This document shows positions 54,760 through 64,000 of a stretch of 64,000 nucleotides of DNA, piece by piece (position 1 is the first letter of the stretch; each line of letters starts with the position of its first letter). Under the pieces are notes generated by a model. The model saw only the letters and a list, made by a program, of their open reading frames with translations. It was not told the DNA's origin and did no database searches. Made by a program: the position numbers and the translations under genes. This DNA comes from Puccinia triticina. Its lineage: Eukaryota; Basidiomycota; Pucciniomycetes; Pucciniales; Pucciniaceae. The stretch is taken from positions 4,960,001-5,024,000 of the forward strand of contig NC_070570.1 of NCBI RefSeq assembly GCF_026914185.1, given 5' to 3'.

Positions 54760-55508
54760 CCGTAAAAACTTTCACCAATCAAAACATTTTGGGGCCCTAT
54801 CCAAGCCATATAGGCCCTGAACATATATAGGGCCCATGTTGGAGATGCTTTAAGGTTCCATATTAACCACCACACTGGTTGGGCTGTTAATGTGGGCATT
54901 GTTAAATTGCTGTGTATTAACTTTTCTACCTTTTTGCCAGTGAAAATGGGCTCGAATTCCCCTGATTATCTTGCAAGAGGACCCCAAGAGCCCCCGCTGG
55001 TGCTATTGATTAACCGTGTGAAACCCCAATGTTACCGCCGTATCTACTAAAACAAACTCTGTGTGCAAAGTGCTTTTTGTGAATTATGTACACACAGCAG
55101 TTATTGACATCACATCTACAGGACTTCACAGTGAGCAAAGGGTTTTTTTTCTTGAGGCGCAAGGTAAATCCGTATATGAATATACCTCCACTCATTATGT
55201 TTGCTATTTTTCCTGTTGTGAATACTTAACACTGTGTTTGATCAGTTTAATCACAACACTTAAATATTACTGCATAGGGTCACATGAGCGAGGAATTGAT
55301 TGGTCGAGTAAAGAGAGAAAAAAAGGCCAAAAAAATTGCTTGGAAAAGTTATACGACCAGTCTATGTATTAGCTGAAGAGAGCGTGCCCAGTAGTAGGGC
55401 ACCTTCCACGCTCAAAGCATTGTGGGCGGGTGCACGACGAGGTCGGGAAAAAGGACAGGCGCATGGAACGGCTGCCGGCTCTCCGGGCGTAATTCGGATG
55501 AGGGTTGG
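54760..55508. other. Intergenic, 3' side of the INO80 subunit gene
   Basis: A GGGCCCTATATA-type repeat occurs in reverse at 54793-54850. The rest is AT-rich to 55370, then GC-moderate 3' flank of the gene ending at 55509. No gene. Confidence 0.4.
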
Positions 55509-57033
55509 CTAGTTCACTCGGACTCCGTTGACAAGTCTCCACGTTTTGGGGGGAGGTCTGACGGGAGGAGGATAAACGACTTTTGAAGTTGGGCTGAAAA
55601 AGATGTGATCTTCGTGTTCTTTTAAGATTGATGAAGGGATACTCAAGCTGGCCACATACTCGCCGGAGCGAATACTTGAGAACCTTCGAATCATCGTTGG
55701 TAATGGTGTTGCAGCCTGTACTTTCACGACTTGGTTGGCGTTTTCTTCCGTTGTGTCGATCGGTCGGCCAGCGGTTTTCGTGGAACCTTTTGCTTTGCCA
55801 ACCTGTCCCTTCAGTAGGCGATTGATAGTTTCGGTTTTCTGTTTATAGATACATGCAAGTTGTGAGTATGGTCATCTAGAAATGGTGGCTCAGATGGCAA
55901 TCAAATAACGCAACTTCATCCTCCAATTTCTTTTCGTTTTGATGTTTTCTTTTCCGCGACTTTTCAGCCTTTTCCATTGCCCGATCGGCCTCAGTTAGTT
56001 CTTTCTTCTTCTTAGAATCAGCTTGAATTGAAAAAAGGTCGGTAGGTCGATGATTAACGACTCAAATAATGATCGATTGATCCAGAAGATCGAGACTCCA
56101 AGAAATGTCAAGTCGTGCTCACTCATCGGTAGTGACTGAAGTTCAGTGACTGGTTCGCCATACTCTTTGGCACGTTGTCGCACGGTGAGTTGGCCAGCAG
56201 TTGGCATCGTGTCGTCGCCTGAAGAAGCTCCATCCGATCCATTCGATGCTTGATACGCGCCCGCTTGATTACCCGCTCGATCTTCGTCGCCATCGCTGTA
56301 TCCAAGTGATTCTTCCGCAAGCTCGTCATCTTCTTCATCTAAAAATCTCATCCATTGGGTATCAATTTGCGTCAATACTTTTGTAGAGTCTTTCTAGATT
56401 GAGAAAAAGTAACGGACCAGACGCAGTACTTCGGCGTTTGTTGCTTGAGTTGGCTTTCTTATCGTTTGTAGAACGAGAGCGACCGGAGGGTGATTTAGAG
56501 ACAGGGGCCTTTCTGACATATTTCCGCTTGGCAGGCGGACGGGAAGCGGCGGGCTGAGTTGCAAGCTTGAGCTTGAGCTTAAGAGGCTTCTTGTTAGACT
56601 GCGAGCCATGTTGATGAGGTTGATCAGAGAGTCGTGAAGGCGGTGAGGGGGGTGGAGAGGAAGCGTTTTCGTCAAGGTCCATCTCTTCACCACTGTCGTC
56701 TTCTTCCTCCTCCTCATCCTCGCCATCTTCATCTTCGTCTTCTTGCCCAGACTCATCGCCACCATCTATACGAGCTCCATCGACATCCTGCTGCTCATAA
56801 CTGTAGTCCATCGCGTCATCATCTTCGATTCCATCTGCATCTGCATCAAGGTCATCTGGCTCTCCCTCGGCATCTGCATCGGGATCTTGCGCCTCAGATA
56901 AACTGGAAGTCGATGAGGCTCTCGTAGGACCATCGAGAGCTTTGCTGGTTCCTATCGTAGTGGTAGCAGGCGCTTCGTCTTCCTCGGAGTACGGGTTTTG
57001 TGGGTTTGCTGGTCCATTGGAGTTATCTGCCAT
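55509..57033 (-). CDS. IES2: INO80 complex subunit, Ies2/PAPA-1-like
   Basis: Predicted nuclear subunit of the INO80 nucleosome remodeller. Exons 57033-56418, 56377-56123, 56021-55915 and 55838-55509 join in phase to 435 residues. The last two introns are regular (GTGAGC..AAG; GTTGCG..CAG). The first intron is only 40 nt, with a poor GTCCGT donor; a donor 12 nt upstream would also keep the frame. The N-terminus is Ser/Pro-rich with a long acidic tract (residues about 85-155), then a basic KRKYVRKAPVSK stretch. The PAPA-1-like region EADRAMEKAEKSRKRKHQNE..KTETINRLLKGQVGKAK spans exons 3-4, the diagnostic part. The C-terminal 70 residues end in a Pro-rich segment. ATG 57033 starts MADNSNGP; in-frame upstream codons lack coding character. 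Family assignment is good; the identity as the sole Ies2 is inferred. Confidence 0.85.
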
Positions 57034-58252
57034 TTCAGGGAGCTGCTCGGCAAGATGGGAAAGGTGATATGTAGTGTTAGAGTGTAGGGGTGACACGTTT
57101 GTGATATGTTCAGATCTTATAGTCATACGCCGCAGCACCTTGTACATACATGGCGGGGGTACTTCCTGCCCCGCCCGTTTGTGGAACCGACCAGAGGAGG
57201 GTAATCCGTGGAACCCCTCGGTAAGCTCGTCGGTTCCACGAAACGCTATTTTTCCACGTGGAACCGATGGGCTTCACACTTTTCCCCGTCGGTTCCACGA
57301 TGTGCCTTCCTGGCACGCGTGGAGACCACGTCAGCTCGTTGCTCACGTCGGTTCCACGGCATTTTTTTTTTTTTTTACTTCCAGCCAAGACCACCTCAGG
57401 CTGGTCCTGAGGTTTTGAAAGTCCGACAAAACTCGATTTTGAAGAGAGGAAAAAAAAACTTGAAAAAAAAAACTTAAGAAAAAAACCTGTCGCAAACACG
57501 ATCGCAAACCATTGTTTAGGGGGTTGATATCGTGTAAAAAAGCGGGATACAGGAATGTGAAATGGCTGCGCTGTGTAGCACTCCCTCTCACCCAGGCTCC
57601 CTGTGCTCGGTGTGGGTTCGATTCCCAATTATGGCAAGTTTTGTCGGGCTCCTCCCGCTATAGTTTTCAGCCCCGCCTACGTGGCCACGTGGATTCCACG
57701 GGTACACATCTGTAAGTATCCGTGCAATCCTTGGGGCCATCATGTTAGAGTAGTCATGCACTTATGCACGAACTACAGCTTAGAGACTATGTACTTACTT
57801 AACATGTACATAGTTTCTAACCTTGTCGGTGACAGGCACCGAACCTAACCTGTCACCGACACGCGCCTACAGTCCCGGCTCTCACCTGCCCGGGCTCTCC
57901 TCTCTTTCCTCACCGAGATTGGAGACCCGGGTACCGACACGTGAGAGCTGACACCACCGCCGGACTGTATCGCGCAGGTTAGTCAGTATGATAGCAATGC
58001 ACCGAGATTGGAGACCCTGGTACCGACACGTGAGAGCTGACACCACCGCCGGACTGTATTGCGCAGTTTCCGAGCCTTTATAGGTTAAAAGCCGGCTCAC
58101 TCTAGGATCACGTTTTGTCGTAGGAAAGGGTTTGTAAATCTTCGGGAGGTCGGATTAACAAATTTACATTAGGATCTAGGATAACACTATAACTAGGATC
58201 ATAAACAGGCTTTACAGGTTTAACTCACTCCAAACATCCTGTACCGACCGGT
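57034..58252. other. 5' flank of the INO80 gene and leader of the copia element
   Basis: CGTGGAACCG/CGGTTCCACG words repeat in both orientations at 57180-57360, like 12650-12860. A hairpin GTCGGTGACAGG/CCTGTCACCGAC sits at 57824-57860. The last 250 bp before 58253 are presumably the untranslated leader of the retrotransposon. No LTR pair with the 3' side was found by eye. Confidence 0.4.
57911..58067 (+). repeat. 89-bp tandem duplication upstream of copia gag
   Basis: CACCGAGATTGGAGACCC followed by ACGTGAGAGCTGACACCACC and GCCGGACTGTAT recurs 89 bp apart, with few differences. It may be a promoter-type repeat in an LTR or leader. Confidence 0.75.
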
Positions 58253-61200
58253 ATGGCAGCAAATCAGAATGATGTACTTGCCAACCTTCAACGCCAAATG
58301 GCGGACATGACGGCGGAATTGAATCTTCTCAAGGCAGCTCAGCCTCGTGAACCTCGGGAAGAAGACCCTGTTGCGGCCGCCGTCCGGGCCCAGGAGCATC
58401 GTCAAGGCGTTATCCTTGGAAGCTTCTTGAAATCACCTCTCAAGCTCCACAAAGAGGTGAACCCGGATCACGTCGTCCTCTCCTTCAACTCGGCAAATTG
58501 GGCACAATGGGAAGAGTCGATCGATGGGACCCTCCAATACGCTTTCTCTCTCACCAAATCGATGATAAAGAAGTCCAACAATTTTTCCGACCTGGCAACC
58601 GAGTATAATCATGCAATCACGAGTTTGATGAAGAATACGATTGAAAAATCTTTGCTCGGGATTATCAAAGCGGCTGGACACAAAACCGCGAAAGCCGTTT
58701 TCAAAGCGCTGAAGTTAAAATGCAAGAGGTCAGACCGTCGTCACAAGATTGATCTCTTGAGTAACCTATTGGAATTGGCGAATGAGAATGGATTGGCAAA
58801 TGAGGTCACCATGTCAGCCTGGGCGAAGGTCAATACCAAACTCGAGGCAGCAAAACTCACCGTCGACGAGCTTGTTGGGATCTTACTGCAGATGAGCTAC
58901 AAACCAGCGGTGGGAGTCGAATTGACCAAGTTCGAATTTACCGTGGATCAAAACCTCAACGAAAAGAAATCACCCTTGTTTGCTGATGTCGCCACCGTAA
59001 TCCAGTCGGCCTGCGGAAAAGTCAATAAGAAACAGGCCGACCATGTCCCAATGGACCTCGACCGGATCCAAGCCTTCAACCAGCGCCCGAAAGGGAAATA
59101 TGTCACTCCGCAAAGACGCAGTTCAGTAGACAGGTCCACAAAGCTCAGTCATCCGCGCTTTGCTGTTGAACGAGCTGAGTACTTCAAAGGAAAAGGTCAA
59201 ACGGAGGAACAAGAGAAACGTTACGGGACAGAGTGTGCTCACTGCGGCGAAGACGGCCACTGGTTTGCCGACTTTTCAGAATACTGGCGAGCGGTGGCAC
59301 TGAAACAGATTAAACCACCACCGGCGGACTTCGAGTCGAAAGGCTCGAAATACATACCTCCGTGCCGATCCGAACACCACGTTTGGAAAGTCGCCTTCCC
59401 TAACTTAACTGAGGGCGTTTTGCTTGACTCGGGGGCCTCTGCTCATGTGAGTGGGAAGTCAACACTCTTCGAGCCAACCCAAAAACTAACGACTCCTCGT
59501 ACCTTCTATCTTGCCGTCACCGATTGCAATGTATCTGTGACCGATGTCGGTAGGGTAACGATTCCGACGCCAGCCGGGAAGATCATGATTGAAGACGTTT
59601 ATTTTGTGCCTGGGGTTGATGGCGTTATCTTGTCGACTGGAAGGCTGGTTGCATCAGGCTGGAAGCTGGAATATAAAGGGACCGAAGCTACTTTATTAGA
59701 TCCATGTAATAACCGTTACCCCACCATCTTCCACAACTATTTTTGGTCCTTGGAGACGGTTCCCAATTCCATTAAGATCAACAAATTTTTGCAAATACCT
59801 TCTTTCAAACCGTACACTTGGCATGTTCGCCTGGGCCACGCGTCCGATGAAGTCGTCAAACAATACCTGAGAGCCAATTACCCTGACGTGAGGATCAAGT
59901 GGTCCGCTTTCTTCTGCGATCGGTGTGCGAAGTCAAAGAGCACAAATCGGAAGTCGACAGGTGTTGAGTCACAGATTAGCCGTGAAAAGCCATTGGATCT
60001 CATGGTTTCAGATGTTGCAGGACCGTTTGAGACGGATCTACACGGGATGCAATATAGTATTACGCTCAGAGATCATGCAAGCACATTCTTGTTCATTGGT
60101 GCTATTGAGCGGAAATCGGACGTACCTGACAAGATAATGTCGTGGATTGCGCACATCAAGAATTACTTTGGGAAATATCCCGTTCATGTTCGCTGCGACA
60201 ACGCCCCGGAGTACGTTCATAGCCTCCATAAGCGTCTTGATGAGATCGGAGTCAAGACTGCCCCAAGCGCCCCGTATACGCCTCAACAAAATGGCGAAGC
60301 TGAGCGGCTCAACAGGACGATTGGGGACATGGCGAGAACCATGTTGCATGAAAGTGGTCTTCCTCGACGTTTTTGGAGCTATGCATGGTCGACCGCTGGG
60401 CATATTCACAACAGACTGCCAAACTCGAGATCAGCTGGAAAATTCCCTGTCAAGCTTTTCTATGGAGTTCGGCCGAATCCGGACGTACTGTACCCATTCG
60501 GGGCAAAGGCTCTCATCCACATTCGCAATGAACGCCGCAAGAAACTAGACGAGCGCGCCCAAGAAGCCGTTTTGATTGGCTACCCGGACGCCGGAGCTGG
60601 TTGGCTGTTTTTCTCACCAAGGGAACACAGAGCAATTCATTCGACCGCAGCAGTTTTTCCTGATTTTCAAAACCTGCCAGTAGAAAAGAAAGTTAAGAAA
60701 TCAGATCTCGATTTTGTATTGAATCAAATAATGCTGAAACTCGGAGAAGAACGGACTGACCTTATTGCGGCGGAAGAATCAAAACAGCTACGGGACCTGG
60801 AAATTGGGCCGGAGATTGACTTACCAAAGACCATCAAGATGGCGCTTAACGGTTTGGATGCGGATTCGTGGAGGGCGGCGGCGAACTACGAGATGGATAA
60901 ATTCGGGGAGCTGGACGTTTGGGAGGCGGTTGATCCGTTCAAGGGAATGAAGGTTCTAGGAGCTTGTTGGGTTTTCTCCCTCAAGAGGCAACCTGATGGG
61001 TCAATCGAAAAGTTCCGCGCACGATACGTGGCAAAAGGCTTCAACCAGCAGATTGGAGTTGACTGTAATGAGACTTACGCGCCCACCGCCTCGCTAAACA
61101 CGCTCCGTCTACTAATCTCAATGGCAAATAAGTTTGGACTGCCGTCAGCAACATTCGATGTCAGTTTGGCTTACTTGTATAGCCTGATTGAAGAAGATGT

Positions 61201-61357
61201 TTATGTTCAGCCGCCGGTCGAAATCCTACCCTGTTTGAAAGGAAAAGTGATGAAACTAAAAAAAAGCACTCTATGGCACCAAACAGGCCGCAAGGTGCTG
61301 GTGGAAATTCTTCAAACAAACTGTAGAAAAACTGGGATTCGAAGCGAGCGAGATTGA
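58253..61357 (+). CDS. Copia gag-protease-integrase-RT (N-terminal part)
   Basis: Polyprotein part of 1,034 codons. Gag fills about residues 1-300, followed by a zinc-knuckle-like CAHCGEDGHWFADF in which the last Cys is Phe. The aspartic protease motif is LLDSGASAHVSG. Then comes the pre-integrase HHCC region (WHVRLGHAS..CDRCAKSK). The integrase triad is visible as the Asp of VSDVAGPF, the Asp of RCDNAPEY and the Glu of PQQNGEAERLN. The RT begins at LDADSWRAAANYEMDKFGEL and includes WVFSLKRQPDGSIEKFRARY and FDVSLAYLYSLIEEDVYVQPP. After LKGKVMKLKK the frame shifts at the A8 run and the last 30 residues are out of frame. The ATG at 58253 opens the frame directly after a CTGTACCGACCGGT leader. 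Confidence 0.92.
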   Translation: MAANQNDVLANLQRQMADMTAELNLLKAAQPREPREEDPVAAAVRAQEHRQGVILGSFLKSPLKLHKEVNPDHVVLSFNSANWAQWEESIDGTLQYAFSLTKSMIKKSNNFSDLATEYNHAITSLMKNTIEKSLLGIIKAAGHKTAKAVFKALKLKCKRSDRRHKIDLLSNLLELANENGLANEVTMSAWAKVNTKLEAAKLTVDELVGILLQMSYKPAVGVELTKFEFTVDQNLNEKKSPLFADVATVIQSACGKVNKKQADHVPMDLDRIQAFNQRPKGKYVTPQRRSSVDRSTKLSHPRFAVERAEYFKGKGQTEEQEKRYGTECAHCGEDGHWFADFSEYWRAVALKQIKPPPADFESKGSKYIPPCRSEHHVWKVAFPNLTEGVLLDSGASAHVSGKSTLFEPTQKLTTPRTFYLAVTDCNVSVTDVGRVTIPTPAGKIMIEDVYFVPGVDGVILSTGRLVASGWKLEYKGTEATLLDPCNNRYPTIFHNYFWSLETVPNSIKINKFLQIPSFKPYTWHVRLGHASDEVVKQYLRANYPDVRIKWSAFFCDRCAKSKSTNRKSTGVESQISREKPLDLMVSDVAGPFETDLHGMQYSITLRDHASTFLFIGAIERKSDVPDKIMSWIAHIKNYFGKYPVHVRCDNAPEYVHSLHKRLDEIGVKTAPSAPYTPQQNGEAERLNRTIGDMARTMLHESGLPRRFWSYAWSTAGHIHNRLPNSRSAGKFPVKLFYGVRPNPDVLYPFGAKALIHIRNERRKKLDERAQEAVLIGYPDAGAGWLFFSPREHRAIHSTAAVFPDFQNLPVEKKVKKSDLDFVLNQIMLKLGEERTDLIAAEESKQLRDLEIGPEIDLPKTIKMALNGLDADSWRAAANYEMDKFGELDVWEAVDPFKGMKVLGACWVFSLKRQPDGSIEKFRARYVAKGFNQQIGVDCNETYAPTASLNTLRLLISMANKFGLPSATFDVSLAYLYSLIEEDVYVQPPVEILPCLKGKVMKLKKSTLWHQTGRKVLVEILQTNCRKTGIRSERD

Positions 61358-62330
61358 ACCTTCACTGTACCTTTTCAGGAAAGACTCTGGTTTCGTCATT
61401 ATTTGGCTCCATGTCGACGATGGTTTCGCGCTGGCGTCAAATAAATTTCTCTTGGATCAATTGCGGGATGGAATGACGAAAGACCTGGAAATAAAATGGT
61501 CAGCAAGAGTTGAACGTCTAGTAGGAATCAACATCGAACAGCGATCAGAGGGCGTTTTCTTGGACCAAAGCTTGATGGCGAACAAGATTGTTGAGAAATA
61601 CAAACGGAGCGCTCACCTGAAGACCAGCCCGCTGACCAATGATGTTTTAGAGATTTCGACGGCGGACCCCATTGACCCAACCGAGTTCCGCTCAGTTATT
61701 GGCTCCCTCATGTATTTGTCTAGCGGTACGCGACCAGATATCTCGTATGCGGTTAATTTGTTGGCCAGGTTTTGCTCGAATCCTGGTGAGCTGCACTGGA
61801 AAGCCCTTGATTGCCTAATTGGGTACGTGCGACAGACAATCGGAAAACGGCTGGCGTATAGGGGGAATGGTGACGGACTTCAACTGTGGACGGATGCGAA
61901 CTGGGGGGGGGAGCACGAACGATTGACAACGGGATATGCGTTGACTTTCTGCGGTGATGTCATTGCGTGGGGTTCTCGGCGACAGACGGTGGTGGCTTTG
62001 TCTACTTGTGCCGCAGAGTATGTGGCTCTCTCAGAAGGTTCTCAGCAGCTTGCGCATTTGATGAATATCCTTGAAGATCTCAATCATTATCCTCAAACTT
62101 CAATCCATGTCGACAACGAAGCGGCAATCTTAATTGCGACGGATAATACATCAAAGAAGAAAACGAAATATCTACAACGGGCATTCTATTTTGTTAATGA
62201 TTTGATCAGAGCGAACAACATCAAACTCGAGTGGACCAGCACAGTCAATCAGCTGGCGGATGTATTCACCAAGAAGCTTGGCGCGACGAAGATGATGGAG
62301 GCAAGCAGGAAATTGGGTTTGATTGGGTAG
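61266..62330 (+). CDS. Copia RT-RNase H (C-terminal part, shifted frame)
   Basis: This continues the polyprotein after the A8 shift, in the frame of 61266, with ALYGTKQAARCWWKFF, the RT catalytic LHVDDGFAL, an SGTRPDISYAVNLLARF block, and RNase H motifs LWTDANWGG, TCAAEYVALSEG, VDNEAAILIA and LADVFTKKLG. It ends at the TAG at 62328-62330. No own start codon is expected. Removing the shift restores one continuous polyprotein in principle, so the element may be a single step from coding integrity or the shift may be a sequencing error in a homopolymer. Confidence 0.9.
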   Translation, partial: ALYGTKQAARCWWKFFKQTVEKLGFEASEIEPSLYLFRKDSGFVIIWLHVDDGFALASNKFLLDQLRDGMTKDLEIKWSARVERLVGINIEQRSEGVFLDQSLMANKIVEKYKRSAHLKTSPLTNDVLEISTADPIDPTEFRSVIGSLMYLSSGTRPDISYAVNLLARFCSNPGELHWKALDCLIGYVRQTIGKRLAYRGNGDGLQLWTDANWGGEHERLTTGYALTFCGDVIAWGSRRQTVVALSTCAAEYVALSEGSQQLAHLMNILEDLNHYPQTSIHVDNEAAILIATDNTSKKKTKYLQRAFYFVNDLIRANNIKLEWTSTVNQLADVFTKKLGATKMMEASRKLGLIG

Positions 62331-64000
62331 TTTGTGCATGCGTGGTGTGGAACTACTCTGAGGGAAGAATAGAGCTTGAGAGGGATTTGGTGCTTGAAGG
62401 GCTGCCTCTCAGGGGAACAAGAAAAAGAATATAAGAGTATGGACTCTTAAGGAAAGGTGTGGCTATGGAGATTCTTGAGGTATGTCTAAGGGTTTACTTT
62501 CTACTAATCTAATAGCAAGGTAAAGGTAATGTAAAGTCTGTCCAACCTGATATATTTGGCATAGACTTATCAAGCTTGTCCACTCTGATTTAATGGCATA
62601 AGCTAGGCTAGTGAATGGTGACCAGTTATCTGAATTTCTGGGGCAGGATCTGATGGGGAACAAAAGGTAGGGCCAAAGAGGGCAGACTATATACAAAATA
62701 TTATGGGGCTGAGTTGTGGTTGGAAGAAAAGATGAAACAGTGAAAATTCTCAATCAAGGGGCTGAGGCTGAAAATGCTATGGGGATGGAAAGTTCTGGAA
62801 TGAGGCTGGAATGTGGAGAGACAATGAAACATCAGAAGAAAGGGATTACATATCATATCAGTGGCTGAAAAGGGAAGGGCTGAAACCAAAGGGGACAAGG
62901 GGTAACCAAGATGAAATCTCTATGGTTATTACATGTGTGGCTAATGCCAAGATGGGGTTGTTATGCTGGATTGGGAAGGGAGGAAAAGGTGATGATTATT
63001 CAGGGTCTTTCCTAATAGTCTGGCTCTGTCTGATGGGTGACTTTCTCCCACTTGTGCCTAGCTGGGTGCTTGAGAAATACTGAGTTGGTGTAGGTGGGTA
63101 TCCAGAAGGTGGGGAAAAAGGGTTAAGAGAGAATGGGGGGCCTGTTGATGGGTATGAGCTGTCCTGGCCTTGATCCTTAAGGGAGGTGGGTGCTTGAGTA
63201 TTCCAGAGAGGTTTATATTGAGGTGAAAAGACTTTTGATTTTGGTGCCATATTCAGGATTGGCTTACCACATCCACCCCCAACTTTGATGATGTCCCCAT
63301 CATCCAAGCCAAAGAAAAAGCCAAACTGGATATGGGAGGAAAAATAAAAGAAGAGGAAAAAAGGAATATGTAGCAGAAAATGAAGCAAAGAAGGTAAAGC
63401 ATAAAAAGCCAACAAATTGAGGGTAGGAAATTGTTTTTGAGATAAGGGAATGTTTAACTAATTTTATTAATGGTTTTTGTGCTTTTTGAGTGTCTTATCT
63501 GTAGATTTTTTTTTGTTTATATGTGTGTGTTTAGTAGTTTAATGATTTTCTGAACTTTTAGCTATATTTATATGATTTTGTTCACCCCCAACTTGGGTGA
63601 ATGATGCTGGGTTTCTAAGATGTTTTTAGAAGGAAAAATGGCTTAGAGAAATTCAGAGAAGAAAGATTTTTTTTTTTTGGAAATTTATGGTATGCTGAGG
63701 AGAGGCGATTTTTGAGGCTAATAGATTTCCTAAAGCCTGCAAGTAGTATCTACTGGTGATGTGATTTGTTTATTCTTGATCCTAAGTTGTGCAAGGGTTT
63801 CGTCGCCCGCGCGCCAACAAGGCTTGCACATAAGGCTTCGGCTCGGAGGGGATTGAATTTATTAGAAGGGACAAAAGCCAAAGGCGAGGTAGCTAGCAAA
63901 GCGGCTCATCGCTATTGAAGGTCGTCTGACCGTCTTGATAGTTTGTAGCTCTATTGACTTCGTATTTGATTGTATATATTAGGAGAGACCGCGACGAGGG
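62331..64000. other. 3' flank of the copia element, mixed repeat DNA
   Basis: Purine-rich text GAGGGAAGAATAGAGCTTGAG at about 62357 could be the polypurine tract, but no LTR match to the 5' side was found. A minus-strand frame from 63250 to 62996 begins MAPKSKVFSPQYKPLW and is Pro/Ser-rich; it is of unknown origin, perhaps a retroelement gag start. A hairpin TTCACCCCCAACTTGGGTGAA lies at 63581-63601. The last 220 bp (GTTTCGTCGCCCGCGCGCC onward) look like retroelement terminal DNA, with no firm evidence. Confidence 0.35.

Larger units (their letters stand above)
58253..62330 (+). mobile_element. Ty1/copia retrotransposon body, one frameshift
   Basis: Domain order gag, protease, integrase, reverse transcriptase, RNase H is the Copia (Pseudoviridae-type) order. 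The whole is open except for one shift at the A8 run 61258-61265. LTRs and a primer-binding site were not identified, so the element borders are unknown. The good coding state suggests a recent insertion. Confidence 0.9.

Noticed and set aside
57560..57640. Possible tRNA gene or tRNA-derived SINE (GGTTCGATTCC B-box match)
   Set aside because: The T-arm pairs, but no acceptor-stem partner or good A box was found upstream at the right distance.
58253..62330. LTR pair around the copia element
   Set aside because: I compared the 550 bp before and about 500 bp after the coding part by eye and saw no matching direct repeat, so no LTRs are annotated.

Overview
The window looks like a repeat-rich nuclear segment of a basidiomycete fungus, most probably a rust (Pucciniales) or close relative. 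This is an inference. It rests on ordinary fungal housekeeping genes with many 50-95 nt GT-AG introns, scattered in a sea of non-autonomous transposons, plus a family of large signal-peptide-bearing proteins. I found no rRNA gene, convincing tRNA gene or CRISPR array. Four housekeeping genes could be rebuilt exon by exon: class II myosin heavy chain (minus strand, runs off the left edge), mitochondrial ribosomal protein uL11m (4450-5121, +), a peroxisomal ABCD-type acyl-CoA half transporter (7027-9927, +), and an Ies2/PAPA-1-like INO80 subunit (57033-55509, -). A small four-exon secreted-type gene (11764-12329) has one junction I could not settle.

The most distinctive protein-coding content is a four-member paralogous family, called A-D here: A 13334-15562 (+), B 29121-31050 (+), C 43094-40761 (-), D 47864-45700 (-). 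All four share a signal-peptide-like start ending in a Cys, degenerate repeats with an LSLFPLAPGGAK-type core, a phase-0 intron just before an FWN..LS..TLEW motif, and a conserved C-terminal domain of about 330-375 residues. All four also carry a related 40-nt box about 90-165 nt upstream of the ATG. I do not recognise the family. It is a candidate secreted or effector family.

Most of the rest is mobile DNA. There are TIR/foldback elements with exact 8-bp target duplications and tandem-repeat cores (16649-18500; 53396-54667), and a relative of the second one at 18510-20270. Elements with CAAC..TG termini and exact 7-bp duplications occur at 21419-21713, 32332-32807 and 36246-36721; the last two are both exactly 476 bp and lie in opposite orientations. 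A 3.5-kb TIR element flanked by TA (25232-28738) contains a decayed aspartyl-tRNA synthetase copy. Other content is a Tc1-like MITE (28264-28637), four Helitron-like 3' ends, a minisatellite-bearing TIR element (44250-45464), a 0.7-kb TTTTG array, three LTR-like dispersed repeats, and a nearly intact Ty1/copia gag-pol (58253-62330) broken by one shift at an A8 run.

Layout: 1-10 kb is conserved genes. From 10 to 55 kb, transposon-dense DNA holds the four paralogues. From 55 to 57 kb is the INO80 subunit, and from 57 to 64 kb retrotransposon DNA. The housekeeping genes show no operon-like coupling. The myosin and uL11m genes are divergent across 308 bp and may share a promoter region. All exon joins and element ends were read by eye, without alignment software.
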